From: Turnera subulata | Taxonomy: Eukaryota > Streptophyta > Magnoliopsida > Malpighiales > Passifloraceae | Direction: 5' to 3' | Assembly (NCBI GenBank): GCA_028386065.3 | Contig: JAKUCV010001642.1 | Coordinates: forward strand, 1 to 64,000 | DNA length: 64,000 bases | Shown: in pieces, positions 38,725 to 51,479 of the stretch | How positions within the stretch are numbered: position 1 is the first letter of the stretch | Layout of the letters: the number at the start of each line of letters is the position of its first letter | Translations under genes and position numbers: made by a program | Notes under the pieces: model-generated | The model's database searches: none | What the model saw: only the letters and a program-made list of their open reading frames with translations | What the model was told of the DNA's origin: nothing

Positions 38725-41700
38725 ATGATGGTCGTCGAAAACGAAAACACCGAGTCCCCCGCGGCCGGGAAGCCCAGCCCAAGCCCAGCCTCCCAGCCCA
38801 CGCCGGTACCGGATCCCGACGGCAAGTCGCCGAAGAAGCCACAGACCGCAAGGGACTTCATCCTCTCAGTTGCCGCCAAGGTCTCTTCCCAGCCCCTCCC
38901 CAACCCCGACCCTAAGGTCTGGGGCGTCCTCACCGCCATTTCCAACAACGCCCGCAAGCGACTTCAGGTCCGCTTCACTCCTCCCCGAAACCCTAATTAA
39001 GTGTATCTTTTTTTCTTTTTTGCATTGCATGCGTACTTCGTGGTTTTAACTTCTTGGTCCGCTTCACTTGTGAAAGAATTTTCTGATTGTTCTTGGAATA
39101 GTGTTTTTTTAATTTCACATACAGGCTAGTTGTTACCAACCTTAACTGCTATAATCAGTCTTTTTTAAAGTTAATTATGGATACAATTAAGACTATTGAG
39201 GTGTTTAGTTGGAGGTGTGACTTTTTGGCCTAATGAGAAGATGATGGCAGGGTATCAATATGCTTTTGACTTCCAATGAGCATTGCATTGGGCGACTAGT
39301 AGGGGACAGTCGTTTTCAGATTGAATCAACGGCTGTTAGTGCGAATCACTGCAAGATATATAGGAAAATTGTTCCTGCCGACGATGCTGATTCAGCCACC
39401 TCTAGTGCTGCTGTTTTCTTGAAAGATACGAGGTTTGTGCATTGGTTTCTGTCACCTGGTCTGCCCCTTCTCCTGCTTGCCTTTTTCGATGGAATTTTCT
39501 AAATGCTTTGAGCTTCCTTGCACAGCACAAACGGGACGTACCTCAACTGGAGGAAGTTGTCTAAGACTGGCCCTGAGACTAAGGTCCAGCACGGGGATAT
39601 TATATCGTTTGCTTCTCCTCCTCAGCATGGTTAGTTGGATTCTTGTTACTGATGGTTTCCAACCCACATTTGGATGACATGCCATTGAAAAACATCCTTA
39701 CGTTAACAGTTTACCTACCCTGATCTATTGGTTGGACCATTTTCATTAAATTTTCTTCCACTGCACATTATGAGCAGTTTTTGTCTTCATTTAACTGGGA
39801 AGTGTAACAGTAGAAATTCGGAAGACCAACGGCAACACATCATTTTTTATGTCATGTTGTTTCTACCAGGTTTCATGGAATTGATGGTAGAAGATGCTTG
39901 AAACAATTAAGAGATTCAAAATTATGCATAAGCCAACTCTTATGAGTTTTTTGTCATCCATTGCACCGACTGTGTGAGTATGAACATAGGCAGTCTTTCA
40001 TGAAAAAGAAAATAAAAGAAATGAGGAGAGTGAATTGGGGTTAAATCTGCAAGCATAATGGTTAACAAAAAGTTGTTCATTTGCATAAGCCATTAATTGC
40101 TGTAACATCCATAGAAACTTAGGAGGTTTTTACTTATTTATCTTCATGAATGGTTACAGAACTTGCATTTACATTTGTGTATCGAGAAGTTTCCGGATCT
40201 ACTACCTTGATGGAGGGTGCACTTGGAAAACGAAAAGCAGGTACGTGCACTACTGCTATCCAAGTTCGTGTGGTTGTCAACGATTGTGCAAGAACTTTAG
40301 GGTCAAGGGATTGTAACTTATCTTTAAGCTTTTTGCTGTGCTTTTCTCGTCATGGTTATCTCTTCTCAAGTGAAATGACATGTGAATGGTTGGTGCGTAA
40401 GGTTTTCTATAGTTTTTTTAATCTTGATATAAGCTGTTCGTCTTGGTAATTCTTGCTGAAGATCATAAGGGGGATAATTTGATTGTCTTGTGCCACGCTG
40501 CTTCTGGCAATTGCGATTGGCTTTATGTGCTTAAATCTGCATATAGAGCTCTCAGGACATATTCATAGATAATGAAATTTTCTTATTTTTCTAAACAGAG
40601 GAGATTTCTCTGGATAGCAAGAGACTAAAAGGAATTGGCATCGGTGCTCCTGATGGTCCTATATCTCTTGATGATTTTCGGAGCCTTCAGCGGTCTAATA
40701 CGGTATTGTTATAGTTGATTCTTGTCTACAGCAGTAATTCACAAATATATGCTGCTTAGGCTTGATATTGCAACTAATATAGTTCAAATCATGCTACATG
40801 CAGGAACTAAGAAAGCAATTGGAAAGTCAAGTCCTCACAATTGATGCATTGCGCAATGAACACCGAGCAGCTATAGAGCGTCAAGAAGTTGTATGTTTTC
40901 TGATAGCTAGGCTTTCCATTGTCATATGAGTACTGTGAAAACTATTGGTCCTTTATTCTGGTGAATATGACTAAATTCTCTGTTACTTGTTAACTGAAAA
41001 ATAGGAATGAATATTGCTGAGGGGACTGTTGTTCTGTCTGTTATTGTTTGTATTGAGCTCCATTTTGCTTGTTTGAGGCTTCTATTAACTTTTCACTGGA
41101 AATGGTGCCACAATAACCACATGAAGGTCTCCTAGTGATGAGTTATATAATCTCTTAAGATTTGATGCTGCAAAAATATTTTGGTTTTCAACAGAGAACT
41201 TACAGTTGCTAGTCCTGAGGGCAGCGACTTTATGCTAAGTGCCAAGTTTCCTTCAATGTTCTTTTAGAGGACCCAGGATTGCACTTTACTTTTGATCCTC
41301 AAAAACTTTTGTGATTCAAGATCTCTCATTTGTCTATGTTCTGTGGCTCTTTGCTGATGATTATTGGGTTCAGGAGACTTGGAATCATCTGTAGTCTAGT
41401 TTCACACAGTTCTACACCTTTTTCTGGTTTTTGTGTCCAATAACTTGTTCTTTCTCTTCCAGTATACAAGAAATCTCATGGTTTCTTATGACTATTCATG
41501 GTGCTTAATTCTGTAGGAAATGAAGGAGGCAAAGGAATCTGTTAGAAAATTGTACCTTGATCAGATAACAGAGTTGCAACGAATTTTAGATGCTAAACAG
41601 GATGAGTTGGCAGAAGTTAACAGAATATCTGCAGAACAAAAACATTCTTTGGAAGAACTTAATGAAAGACTTAATGCTTCGAAGCAGTCGGTTTTGGAGG

Positions 41701-44387
41701 CAAATGAAATAATGAAGAGGTAAGGAGCATGTTGTGTAAGCCAGTCTACCATATAAAAATTCTCACCATGGAACCACCCTTGTAACTTTAAAGTCCAGGA
41801 AGATAAATTTTTTCTCAGCATTCACTGTTATGTTTTTGCTGGGACATCCCATCCTAGGCATCTACGCATAACATCTGTGAAAATTGTCAAAAAAAAATTT
41901 TAAAACATTGTAGTAGCTTGAATTCTTTTTTATAGTCAGAAGGCATCTATAGCTGAACTTGAAGCACAACTGGAAGAGGAACGTGAACAAAGAAGAGAAG
42001 AAAGACTGAAAGCCGCTGCTGACTTGAAAGCAGCAGTGCAGAGGGTGCAAACCGAGGCACAGGAGGAAGTTAAACGGTTGTCTGATAATGCCTTACAACA
42101 TGAAAGAGAACTGCAAGAAGAAATTAACAAACTTCAGGTACTTTTTTGGTCATTCTAAATATATGTTCTTTGTATGTATTTCATTTTATGACAAAGCTTG
42201 AAAATGTGGAATCCTCTGCTTTTGCATTCAGGAAAGAGAGAAGAAATGGTGTTCACAAGTAGACACTTTGCGGCCTAAACTGGTATGGTCTGAAAGATCC
42301 TTCAGATTACTTCGATTCACAATTCAAGAGCTAATGATTCACCTTGATTTTGTTATCTTCTGTAGGAAGAAGCTAGGCAAAAGTTGGTAATCTCTGACAA
42401 CAAAGTTCGCCAGCTAGAAGCTCAAGTTTGTGACGAGCAACTTACCTCTGCAAATAGGAAAAAGGTAATGCTACCTTTAATGTCTGCTTCAAAATTATAG
42501 CCTAAGATGCGTTTAACTCTTTCATTTTGCCTTCTGAAAGAGAATGCTCTTTCTGATTTTTGTTTTGTGGTTATTGTTATTGAACAGAGAATTGAAGAAC
42601 TTGAGCAAGAAACAAAAAGATTGAGACAGGAGCTTGATAATGAAAAGGTATAGACATATTATCTTTTCAGTTCCCGTGCAGGCATGGGAATTGACATTAT
42701 ATGCACTGCCTTTGACGGCGTAGTTATATTCTGAGAACATGGAATGTTGTTTTATTAGTTCCAGAAATGTGCTTGGGAGACGTTGATACTTGTGCATGGT
42801 TTTTCTACTACTAGTGTATCATAATGGCCGGTTAAGAAATTGATATTTTTAAGGGGCTTGCTGATCCATTGTATCAATTTATACAAGATTAAGTTAGTTA
42901 CAAGCTGAGATTTTTCTTGCTGTTGGTAGCAGGCAGCTCGAGAGGAAGCTTGGGCTAAAGTTTCTGCTCTTGAACTGGAGGTAAATGCTGCCATGAGGGA
43001 TCTTGAATTTGAGAGACGCAGGTTAAAAGCTGCCAGGGAAAGGATAATGCTGCGGTAATGATTCTGAGTTCATGTGCATGCACTTTTCTCTTTTTCTTTT
43101 GTTTTTTTTTTTTTTCCTTTCAAGAGGAAATAGCATCTTCTCGTAATAATTTCAGAAATGTAAATTCAAACATTCCGTGATATGGGAAATTTGTGTATTT
43201 GATTATGACATATCCCTGTTTGATGCAGAGAGACACAGCTACGGGCATTTTATTCCACCACCGAGGAGATATCAGTCCTCTTTGCCAAGCAGCAGGAACA
43301 ACTCAAGGCAATGCAAAGGACTTTGGAAGATGAGGAAAATTATGAAAACACCTCAGCCGATTTTGACCTGAATGAACCTTATAGGAACACAAACGATAAC
43401 CAGGTCAGGGAGAAGGAATTGGCTGTGTATCGTAGCAACAGTGCTGCAAAAGCTGGCTCTGCTACTTCAGCTCAGAATCAAGCCATTACTTCTAGTGATG
43501 GAGTAAGTGCCACGGAGAAGCACGACTGTGATGTCAGAAGTCAAGAAGGTGAATATACCCAGGGTGAAGAGTTTACTAGCTCTAACCATCAGGTTAAGGG
43601 TGGTGCATTTGGTTCTGACATTGATGGCATGGAAACAGCACCAATTCTGGAAGGAGATGCTGTTGGAACTGAGCAAGTTCTTGAAACAGAAAGTCCCGGA
43701 ATTGATGGGATGCGGGATATTGATCTCAGAAAATGTGGTTCCTTAGCTGGAGAAACAATGCAGATTGATGATGAAGCCCACGTACATGAATGTGAGGGTC
43801 ACAACGAGACAAATTGTGAGGATGCTGCGTGCCACTCCCAATCCAGTAATCCCCTTGGAAATCACAGAGGCGTGGAAGATACAGAACCAGGGGGCAGCAT
43901 CAGAACAGCAGACCTTTTAGCTTCAGAAGTTGTTGGGAGCTGGGCCTACAGCACAGCTCCTTCTGTGCATGGTGAAAATGGATCTCCTCGAAGTGGAGAT
44001 AATAACGAGAAAGGTGGTACGGCTCCTCATGATTCCAACGGTATGGTCGGCGAGAGTCAGAGCTCACCTTCAAATGCAGTTACTAGACATGAACATGAAT
44101 GTCGAGCATTGAGTGAGATGATTGGGATTGTTGCACCTGATTTGAAGGAGCAGTTCAGTGTTGCCATTGATGGTCATGCTGATGGAGTGAAGGAACAGAA
44201 GAGTTGTTCGAGTTCAGATACTGAGGGTTGTTCCGACACTGATGATGACAATGGAGAATATGCCAAATTTCGGACTATTTCCGATGTAGAGACGGAAGGT
44301 AGTGATCAAGGTGATAAGGAACAAAAGCATGATGCAATGGATGATGATGACGATGATGAAGCTACTCAAGAGGATTCTCTGGGATAG
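38725..44387 (+). CDS. FHA-domain coiled-coil protein with acidic C-terminal tail
   Basis: Thirteen exons (38725-38967, 39251-39432, 39526-39629, 40160-40240, 40599-40702, 40804-40890, 41517-41719, 41936-42137, 42232-42282, 42366-42464, 42588-42647, 42933-43054, 43229-44387) keep phase and give 898 residues. A Pro-rich N-terminus is followed by an FHA phosphothreonine-binding domain (about 82-200) with the core residues of IGRLVGDSRF, SANHCKIYR and STNGTYLNW. Residues about 239-530 are almost pure coiled coil. The last exon encodes a tail of about 360 residues rich in Glu, Asp, Ser and Gly, ending in a run of Asp. It corresponds to the SMAD/FHA protein I recall as At2g45460, whose function is not known to me. 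A nuclear scaffold reading phosphothreonine marks is the natural guess. Confidence 0.92.
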
Positions 44388-47300
44388 CCTGTCCAGGTAA
44401 ACGAAGTCTGGAAACCAATACTTTTGTTAGGTCTCGTGAAGAGGGATAACTGTAAATGCTGCATGACAAAAAAAGAATCCTGTAAATGCTGGAGAGTTAA
44501 CGATCTACTGATCCCAAATCCTTTTGCACCCCCTTCATCTTCAGTAAATATGACTAGGCTTCCTGTGCATAATTATCTGTTCAGTTCCAAAAGAGAGGAA
44601 ATATGATACCTTATATCTTGTCAAGTTTAATCCCCCATTGCGCTAGATTACTGAAAAAGAATCTTTACACCTACAAATAATTTCTTTTGTTCCAAGCTGA
44701 ATGTAAGGGATATAGTAAAACGCCAACAATCGTATAATCACCTTCTCAGAAATGAATAGCAATGGAATACAGCGACCATAGTGAAGCACGCGAATTGGGC
44801 ATATCGATGCATTTTACCGAGCTTTTGTTTATATGAAAGATATATTACCCAGTTAAAAGTATCTTCCGATTCCTCTTTTATCTTGCTATCTTCTCGAAAA
44901 TAAAAGCATGACAATACATGGAATAAGACGCAAGATGTATATGGATTATTCCCTGACAATATTATAGGGATCGAGAGGATAGTGATTCAGGCAGGTTTAT
45001 TTGGAAGCACCATTCGATGTACGTGCAGATATGACTGCTTTGTAGATTACTTGTTTTTTTTTGTTTTTCAATTTGTAGATTAGTTGTTGGCCAGACTCTA
45101 GTCATTACTTCACATTATTGGTTTGAAGAAAATGGAATAAGAAAAAAATGATCAGGAGTTGAATTTTAGTACGAGTTTATGTATATACTCGAGTACACTA
45201 CCTAGCATAGAGGTTCACTTCACTGCGTGCTCCACTTGCTTCCCAAAATGCACAGCCACAATTAGGTGGAGCCTCATCCTTGCAATTAGAATTGGATGGT
45301 ATACTAGTGTCTTTTGTTTTCATTTTCTTTTATACCTCTCTATATATCAATGGAGTATATATGTAACTTCCATAGCGACGATTGCGACTTTGCGCCCAAT
45401 CCTGTCAAGATAGACCCACGACACGAGCCCAAAATTTTATGCGAGCGAGGGGGTGGGTATCTCTTGCAAGTACAATTTTTCTCATGGATACTCAAAGGCC
45501 ATCCAAGTTTTTTTCATACCAGTCATTATTATGAAGTAGTAGGAAGCAGTCATGATTGCAGAGCAAGTGTGATAATTTGAGTAGCAACTCAGAGAGATAA
45601 TACACAATTGGAATTATTGTGCATCTTCATGGATTAATGCTTTGAAATTTTGGGGAAGAGGAAGTATAGTTTGGACCACATGGTGGTGTATAGACACTTG
45701 AGAGGTGCTTCAACAGTCAGCCTCATTATCAACTGTGGTGCATGTGAAACTAACATCCAGCAATCCACTTCGGCGCTTCTCATCAAACACCTAGCTAACT
45801 CATATTCTTTACGCTATTATCATCCATTGGCCTTTTATTGTTGCTAGCCACCGTATATGTGTTGTTTTTGAGTTTATGTTTAAGCACACAAGAAGCTCCT
45901 AAACCAATATTTGCTTGGTTCAAGTGATGATCAATAATCCTGCAATTAAGTACTTAAGATTATGATGAGTTGTGAAGGGAGAAAATCGGTATTGAGAGAG
46001 TTATTTTTTCTTAATGGCCCAACTTGATCTAGACTAAGCTAGTGGATATAGAGAAAAAACAGAAAAACGAGAAGCTTCTATGAATTGTGAATTTGTGAGT
46101 GATATCTCTCGTTTTTAATCAACCGGCCTACTTCACACATAGCCATAGGTGTGTGGATGCTTTTCGGCTATCATATAGAAGTGAAAATTGTCAACCATTA
46201 CTATCGTTCAAATGTTATTTGTTGCTTCAGATGTCAATTTGGCATAATGCCAATCTTCTCGATCTTTACTTGATAATTTAAAATTTTTTCTTTTATGCAT
46301 CGGCAACTGTTGAGAGCTAAGAAGATGTAGTAAGATTTTCCTTCACCTAAATACAGAGACAAAAAAATTAGGGTAGTCATACTTCTCAAACAAAATTCAG
46401 TGACTAAACCTCACCAAGGAGGAAAAGAAGAAAAAAAAAAAAGGATAAGAAAAAGTGAGAGAGAAGGAAGACATGTATAATTTTTTAGATGCTAAGGAAA
46501 AGATATGTTGACATGTATATAACAATTGGAATTTGTACATATCCAATTATAAATTGTTTCATCAAATAAAGGAAAAAATCAAAGTATAATTATTAGATCG
46601 ATTCGAAAATAAAAGGAGTTTCATTTCAGCATTGACTACCATCATAAACCTACAAGAGAAGGAATGAAGATGCTTATAGTGTGGTCCAAGTCCTCATCAA
46701 ATAGCTCAACGTTTTTGGTTCAAAGAGGAAATCATGAAATACACTCCTCAACATTCCTACAAAGATTCAGTAACCTGTGGCATCATGCAAGAAAATAAAA
46801 TCACTTAGCTTGTACTTGGTAAAAGCGTTTCAAAAGGAGCTAGCTTAATAAATTAATGAAGCATACACTATTATGCCTACGTTATTTACACTAGAAATTA
46901 AGAGTCCTAGTTTATTATTATGGAGTACACTATACTTGGCAGGCTAGCAAGGGAAGCATCTAACTGGAAACCAGGGGGACCATGTGAAGTGGCTCAGATG
47001 ATGTCGAAGTTGGACAAAAAACCACCACCACCACCATCATGATATATATGCTAGTTATGTGAATGAGAGAGAGAGAGGGGGAGGAGGAGGTGATGATGAT
47101 GATGATGATACTGAAGAAGAAGGGATGAGGCCAAAAATGGGGTTTCACTTTCCAAATAAATGAGCATGGCATTGTACTCAATTGCATGAAAGAAAATGGA
47201 CAAAAGAAGAACCTAACCACATTGACTAATCCCTCAAATTCATCGGCATTCACTCCATCCCCTCACAAAAAATGGAAAAAAAAAACCTCCCCTTCCTCAT

Positions 47301-49084
47301 CCCCATCGCCCTTTTCTAATATCTTCTATTCATTTTCCTTGTCCTTTTTCTCTGCAAATGGCCCACTTCACGTACCCATATGTGATTTTCCACGAAAATT
47401 CCTTCAAAACTTAGACTAATAGGATGGTTTTCCAATGGTTTTATTTTTATTGTATGGCAATTGCTTAGCATATATGTTGTCCGGTCCAAGAATCATCCGG
47501 AATGGTAGGTAATGTACTAATGTTGTTTAGATATGAAATAATCCGTACCAAGTCATGTGTGTCAAACTTAAACAAGTGACTAAACCTAATTGGTTGATAA
47601 GATCTGGTTCCCAAGTTTAAAAGACAGACGGGGATTAGTCCTAATCCTGGCACCTGCTAATCTAGTCAGCGCACAACTCATAGTATTGCGGGGGGTTTAT
47701 GCGTGTTTTCACGTCAATGCAAATGATTAAGCATAATGACAAGAAGAATCTCAGATTTGGAATTGTTGAACTTGGAAGGATTATAATAACAAAATTGGTG
47801 AATTAATGATTAAAGAACAATTTGGAGAGTTTAAGACGAAACGCCTTTCTCGTGAGAAATGCTTTTCATTGCCAACTTTTTTGTTTGATGAGGAATATTG
47901 CCAACTTCCTTTTGCACAATTTTAATTTACTGTAAACTATCAAGTATATATCAACCATAACCATCACCTTCATTAATGCCCTTTTTTCTTTACCAAGCTT
48001 CCTTCCTGTGCCTAAACAGTAGATTCTCGAGGGAACTTATATAATATGCTGTTATATGCCCAAAAACATTAATTATTTGGTGTAGATAAGTAATTAAGAA
48101 CATTTTGGCACCATATGTAGGATTAAAACATCAAACCGGTGACGAATTGGAATTGGATTATGCCTATTAGCATGTCTTAAAGGCAGCAAATATTATAATC
48201 TTTCCAAGAAAAGGAGAAAGATAACGGTTTTGACTATAATCTTTGTCCATTAAAGCGGATGAACTTAGACCAACTATACTGTCTTTTTCGGTGTTGTTTC
48301 TTGTCAAACATTGTGAGCTGCTAACCGTATTGCATCACACGTACACTCAATAAAAAATGGTTGTTCTAGCTGTGCTCCTATTTTATTACTCTTGTTCTTC
48401 TTCTTCTTTTTGGCAATCACCAGGTTGCCTAGCGATCTGTGCCCCTCTTTTGAAAATACACATCGAAAATAATCACATCTATAAAGTGAAACCAAACAAA
48501 CCCCTTAGCCATATCTGCTACTAACATTATTTGTTTTTCAAACATATATACAATTGGTCTAATACACTTTAATGGGGGATTCCCTACCCCAACAGGTACT
48601 TAATTACAAACATGAAAATAGTTTTTTTTTTAACATTATAGGGTTCATTTATGAATATGACTGAATCGAGGCTATAAAATGACACCTAGGAGAGAATCGA
48701 AGCATCAAAATTTTTTAACTCCCCACCTTGTGTGAACACTAGAGTTAATTTTCCTGTCCTATGGTTTGAAATGTACCAAAGTTAAAATCATGCAACATGA
48801 TTACCACACATGAGAACTGAGGAATTAATGTACATAACTATTTTGCTAAGTTATGGGATTACAAAAAGGTCTTGATGAAACTGAAAGGGAAACTTCTAAA
48901 ATTTCAAAAAGGTGACTTTCAAGTTGTAGGGCTGTGTAGTCCTATTCCGTGTGCCCACCTCCAACCCAGCTTAGTATTTAGACTTTGTGAAACAGTAATC
49001 AAAAAGGCCAAAGAAAAAGAAGGAGATATCAGTCCTCTTTTCTTCATCTTCCCTGCATTTCCCTATCTATATTGCTGCCCCTTT

Positions 49085-49113
49085 GTAATCATGAGTCTTC
49101 ATGCCATCATTAC
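49085..49113 (+). promoter_or_regulatory. Paired HD-ZIP III-like sites upstream of ZPR
   Basis: GTAATCATGAG (49085-49095) and GCCATCATTAC (49103-49113) each match the HD-ZIP III palindrome GTAATSATTAC at 9 of 11 positions. They lie 60-90 bp upstream of the TATA box. ZPR genes are known direct targets of HD-ZIP III factors, so the placement makes sense, but binding is not shown. Confidence 0.4.
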
Positions 49114-49171
49114 CATGAAAAACCTCTCTCTCTCCTTCTTTCATATGCAGATACAACCCCAACACCGCTTC

Positions 49172-49178
49172 TATATAA
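49172..49178 (+). promoter_or_regulatory. TATA box of the ZPR gene
   Basis: TATATAA lies about 150 bp before the start codon, leaving room for a leader of about 120 bases. It is preceded by a CTCTCTCTCTCC pyrimidine patch near 49123, a common plant core-promoter feature. Confidence 0.65.
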
Positions 49179-49322
49179 CACCACATTTTTTCCCCTTACT
49201 TCCTTCACACACAAATCTCAAATTTCGCATACTCATAGCTTCCTTTTTGCCCAACAAAAAGAACCATCACCCCAGGCTTTTCCCGGACAACGTAGGTATA
49301 AATTTTCAGGAAGCAGAAAAAA

Positions 49323-49778
49323 ATGTGCATAAATTCAACAAAATCTAGTCCATGCAGTCCCTTATACATTGCTGTTCACCCATCAAAGAGATGCAACCTT
49401 CGACGTTGCAAGCTAAACAGGTTAGCTGCTTCTTGGTTCTTTACTTCGTTTCCCATCTATCCATCTTATCTTTTTCTAGTTTTTTTTTGTCTCCTCCCTT
49501 GTTAAGTTGTTTAATGATGATGTAACAGAAGAAGGAGAAGGTCGTCAAACCAAGCAAAGGAGAAGAAGACTGAGTTCGTTAAAGCAGTCATGGAGATCAA
49601 GAACATGAAACTGTACATGCAGAACAAAACCATCATAGAAGAGAATGAGAAGCTGAGGAAAAAAGCCCTTCTTCTCCACCAAGAGAACCAAGCCTTGTTG
49701 TCTCAGCTCCAGATGAAGTTCTCCAATCCTAATAATGACTGCTCTTTGGCTCATAATACCAAAGATAGCCACTACTAA
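49323..49778 (+). CDS. ZPR1: LITTLE ZIPPER protein, ZPR1/ZPR2 class
   Basis: Two exons (49323-49420 and 49529-49778) join in phase 2 to give 115 residues. The N-terminus is short and Cys/Arg-rich (MCINSTKSSPCSPL, then five Arg in a row across the splice junction). Residues about 54-100 form a leucine zipper (EIKNMKLYMQNKTIIEENEK and ALLLHQENQALLSQLQ) almost like the zipper of HD-ZIP III factors, with no homeodomain. ZPR proteins are microproteins that bind HD-ZIP III factors such as REVOLUTA into complexes unable to bind DNA, and HD-ZIP III factors in turn switch on ZPR genes. The N-terminal extension places it with ZPR1/ZPR2, not the shorter ZPR3/ZPR4. Confidence 0.93.
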
Positions 49779-51479
49779 ATATGGCTGTTTCTCTCTAGAA
49801 GTAAACCACTACACATATATTCAGCAACAGGAATTTATAGGTGGAAGATATGGACTACTTTAATCTTCTTGATATGGGAGAACATACCCTTGCAATTAGC
49901 TTGTCTTTTATTATTATTATTCTTTTGGTTCTCTGTTCTTTTTTTTTTTTTCCTTTTTGGGTTAATTAATAAGGTAGTTTCATAAATTTAGGGTGGGAAA
50001 AAGTTTAGTTTTTAGGCCTTATCTCTGCATCTCATAAAGATTTATTGGGGGAGTAGTGTGTAACATGCCTATATGTGGATATTACATGCATGGTATCCTT
50101 ATTTGTAACTGTAGTATCCTCTAGGGAAATGGATAAGAAGAACAATCTTAAGACTTGTAGGATGGAGTGGATAAGGATCAAGATGCAGCTTCTCCAATCT
50201 CCATAGCTTATACTAAAAACGGAGAAATATGCACCTTTTCTACTGACATATTGTCAAGATACCGACATAAGGTGAAGTATTATTTCTGTTTTTTCCTCTT
50301 TTCTACCTCCATTCTCTAGTATAGTACCGACCACCGACGACAATCGACGATCAATTTATCCAAAAATATTTGTATTGCTTGTTTATGGGTCCTGAAACTA
50401 ACAATTAATCACATCACAGAGAAGAACTCGGCCCAAAAAGATTGATGCCCAAAATTTGTGTCCATTTGTTTTCTCTTGGGCCGAAAAGCCACTCATAAAC
50501 ACTTATGGTTCCAATTGGGCATATATCATATAGCAGAAGCACATCAATGGCCCAATAGCGAAATGGTTAAACTAAAAATAATTGGCAAAACGGTTTGGGC
50601 TGCGGGCTTAATTATAACTGTATCTCATGAAAATTTATTGGGGGAGTAGTGTGTGACATGTCTATATGTGGATATTACATGCACGGTATCCTTAATTATA
50701 ACTGTGTCCTGTAGGGAAATGGGTAAGAACAATCTTAAAACTTGGAGGATGGAGTGGATAAGAATCAACATATAGCTTCTCCAATCTCCATAGCCTATAA
50801 TACCATTTAACGATTTGAGTAATTGTTTGACTAAAAAAGGAGAAATATGCACCTCTTCTACTGACATATTGTCAAGATACTAATATAAGGTGAAGCATTA
50901 TTCCTGTTTTTTTCCTCTTCTCTATTTCCATTTCTAGCATACTACCGACCACAGACGACAATCATCAAAATCAATTTATCCAAAAATATTTACATTGCTT
51001 GTTTATGGGTCCTAAATCCAACAGAACTCGGCCCGAAAAGATTGAAGCCCAAAATTATAGACGATGTGTCCATTTGTTTTCCCTTTGGCGAAAAACCATT
51101 ATGGGCTAACGTGGTCCATGTTCACATCCAGCACATCAATGACCCAATAGCGAAATGCGATTAAACTAAAAATGATTGGCGAAACTGTTTGGGCTGCGGG
51201 CTTTTTGAGTCTGGGCCACAATACGTGTTAAATTAGCGACACAGCCACAAACAGGCCAGGCCTACATCCCCACAGAGTTGATTTATCATGGCGTCGACGG
51301 TGTAGCAAAGGGAAGAAGCATTTTAACAGTAGACCACACTAGAAATAAGAACATTTTAACATCCATCTCCATATCTGATATTTCACAACACATCAAGAAA
51401 CCATAGTCCTTATTCAAGATTTGATAAAAGCAATACAAGCCGAACTACTTATTAGAACAAAACTACCTGAACCATAGAA
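49779..51479. other. Convergent intergenic region between ZPR and DHDPS
   Basis: Both flanking genes end here. Most of it is a tandem duplication (50024-51205). The remainder, 49779-50023, is the ZPR 3' UTR with T-rich runs, and 51206-51479 the DHDPS 3' side. No gene seen. Confidence 0.6.
50024..51205. repeat. Two-copy tandem duplication, period 593 bp
   Basis: Copy one (about 50024-50616) and copy two (about 50617-51205) share, in the same order, ATTTATTGGGGGAGTAGTGTG, ATGTGGATATTACATGCA, GGATGGAGTGGATAAG, CTTCTCCAATCTCCATAGC, CTACTGACATATTGTCAAGATAC, AATTTATCCAAAAATATTT and a final GTTTGGGCTGCGGGCTT. The match is interrupted by small indels. It lies downstream of both ZPR and DHDPS. Confidence 0.9.

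Larger units (their letters stand above)
44388..49322. other. Long intergenic region between FHA and ZPR genes
   Basis: Nearly 5 kb without a supported gene. It is AT-rich, with simple repeats at 47023-47040 (ACC units), 47066-47090 (GA then GGA units) and 47090-47108 (GAT units). No open frame shows a known domain and no transposon end was recognised. The last 400 bases contain the ZPR promoter (TATA box 49172-49178). A large upstream space is common for developmental regulators, so conserved enhancers may be hidden here. Confidence 0.55.

Noticed and set aside
43467..43746. Frames overlapping the last exon of the FHA gene
   Set aside because: Shadows of the long exon, without splice or start context.
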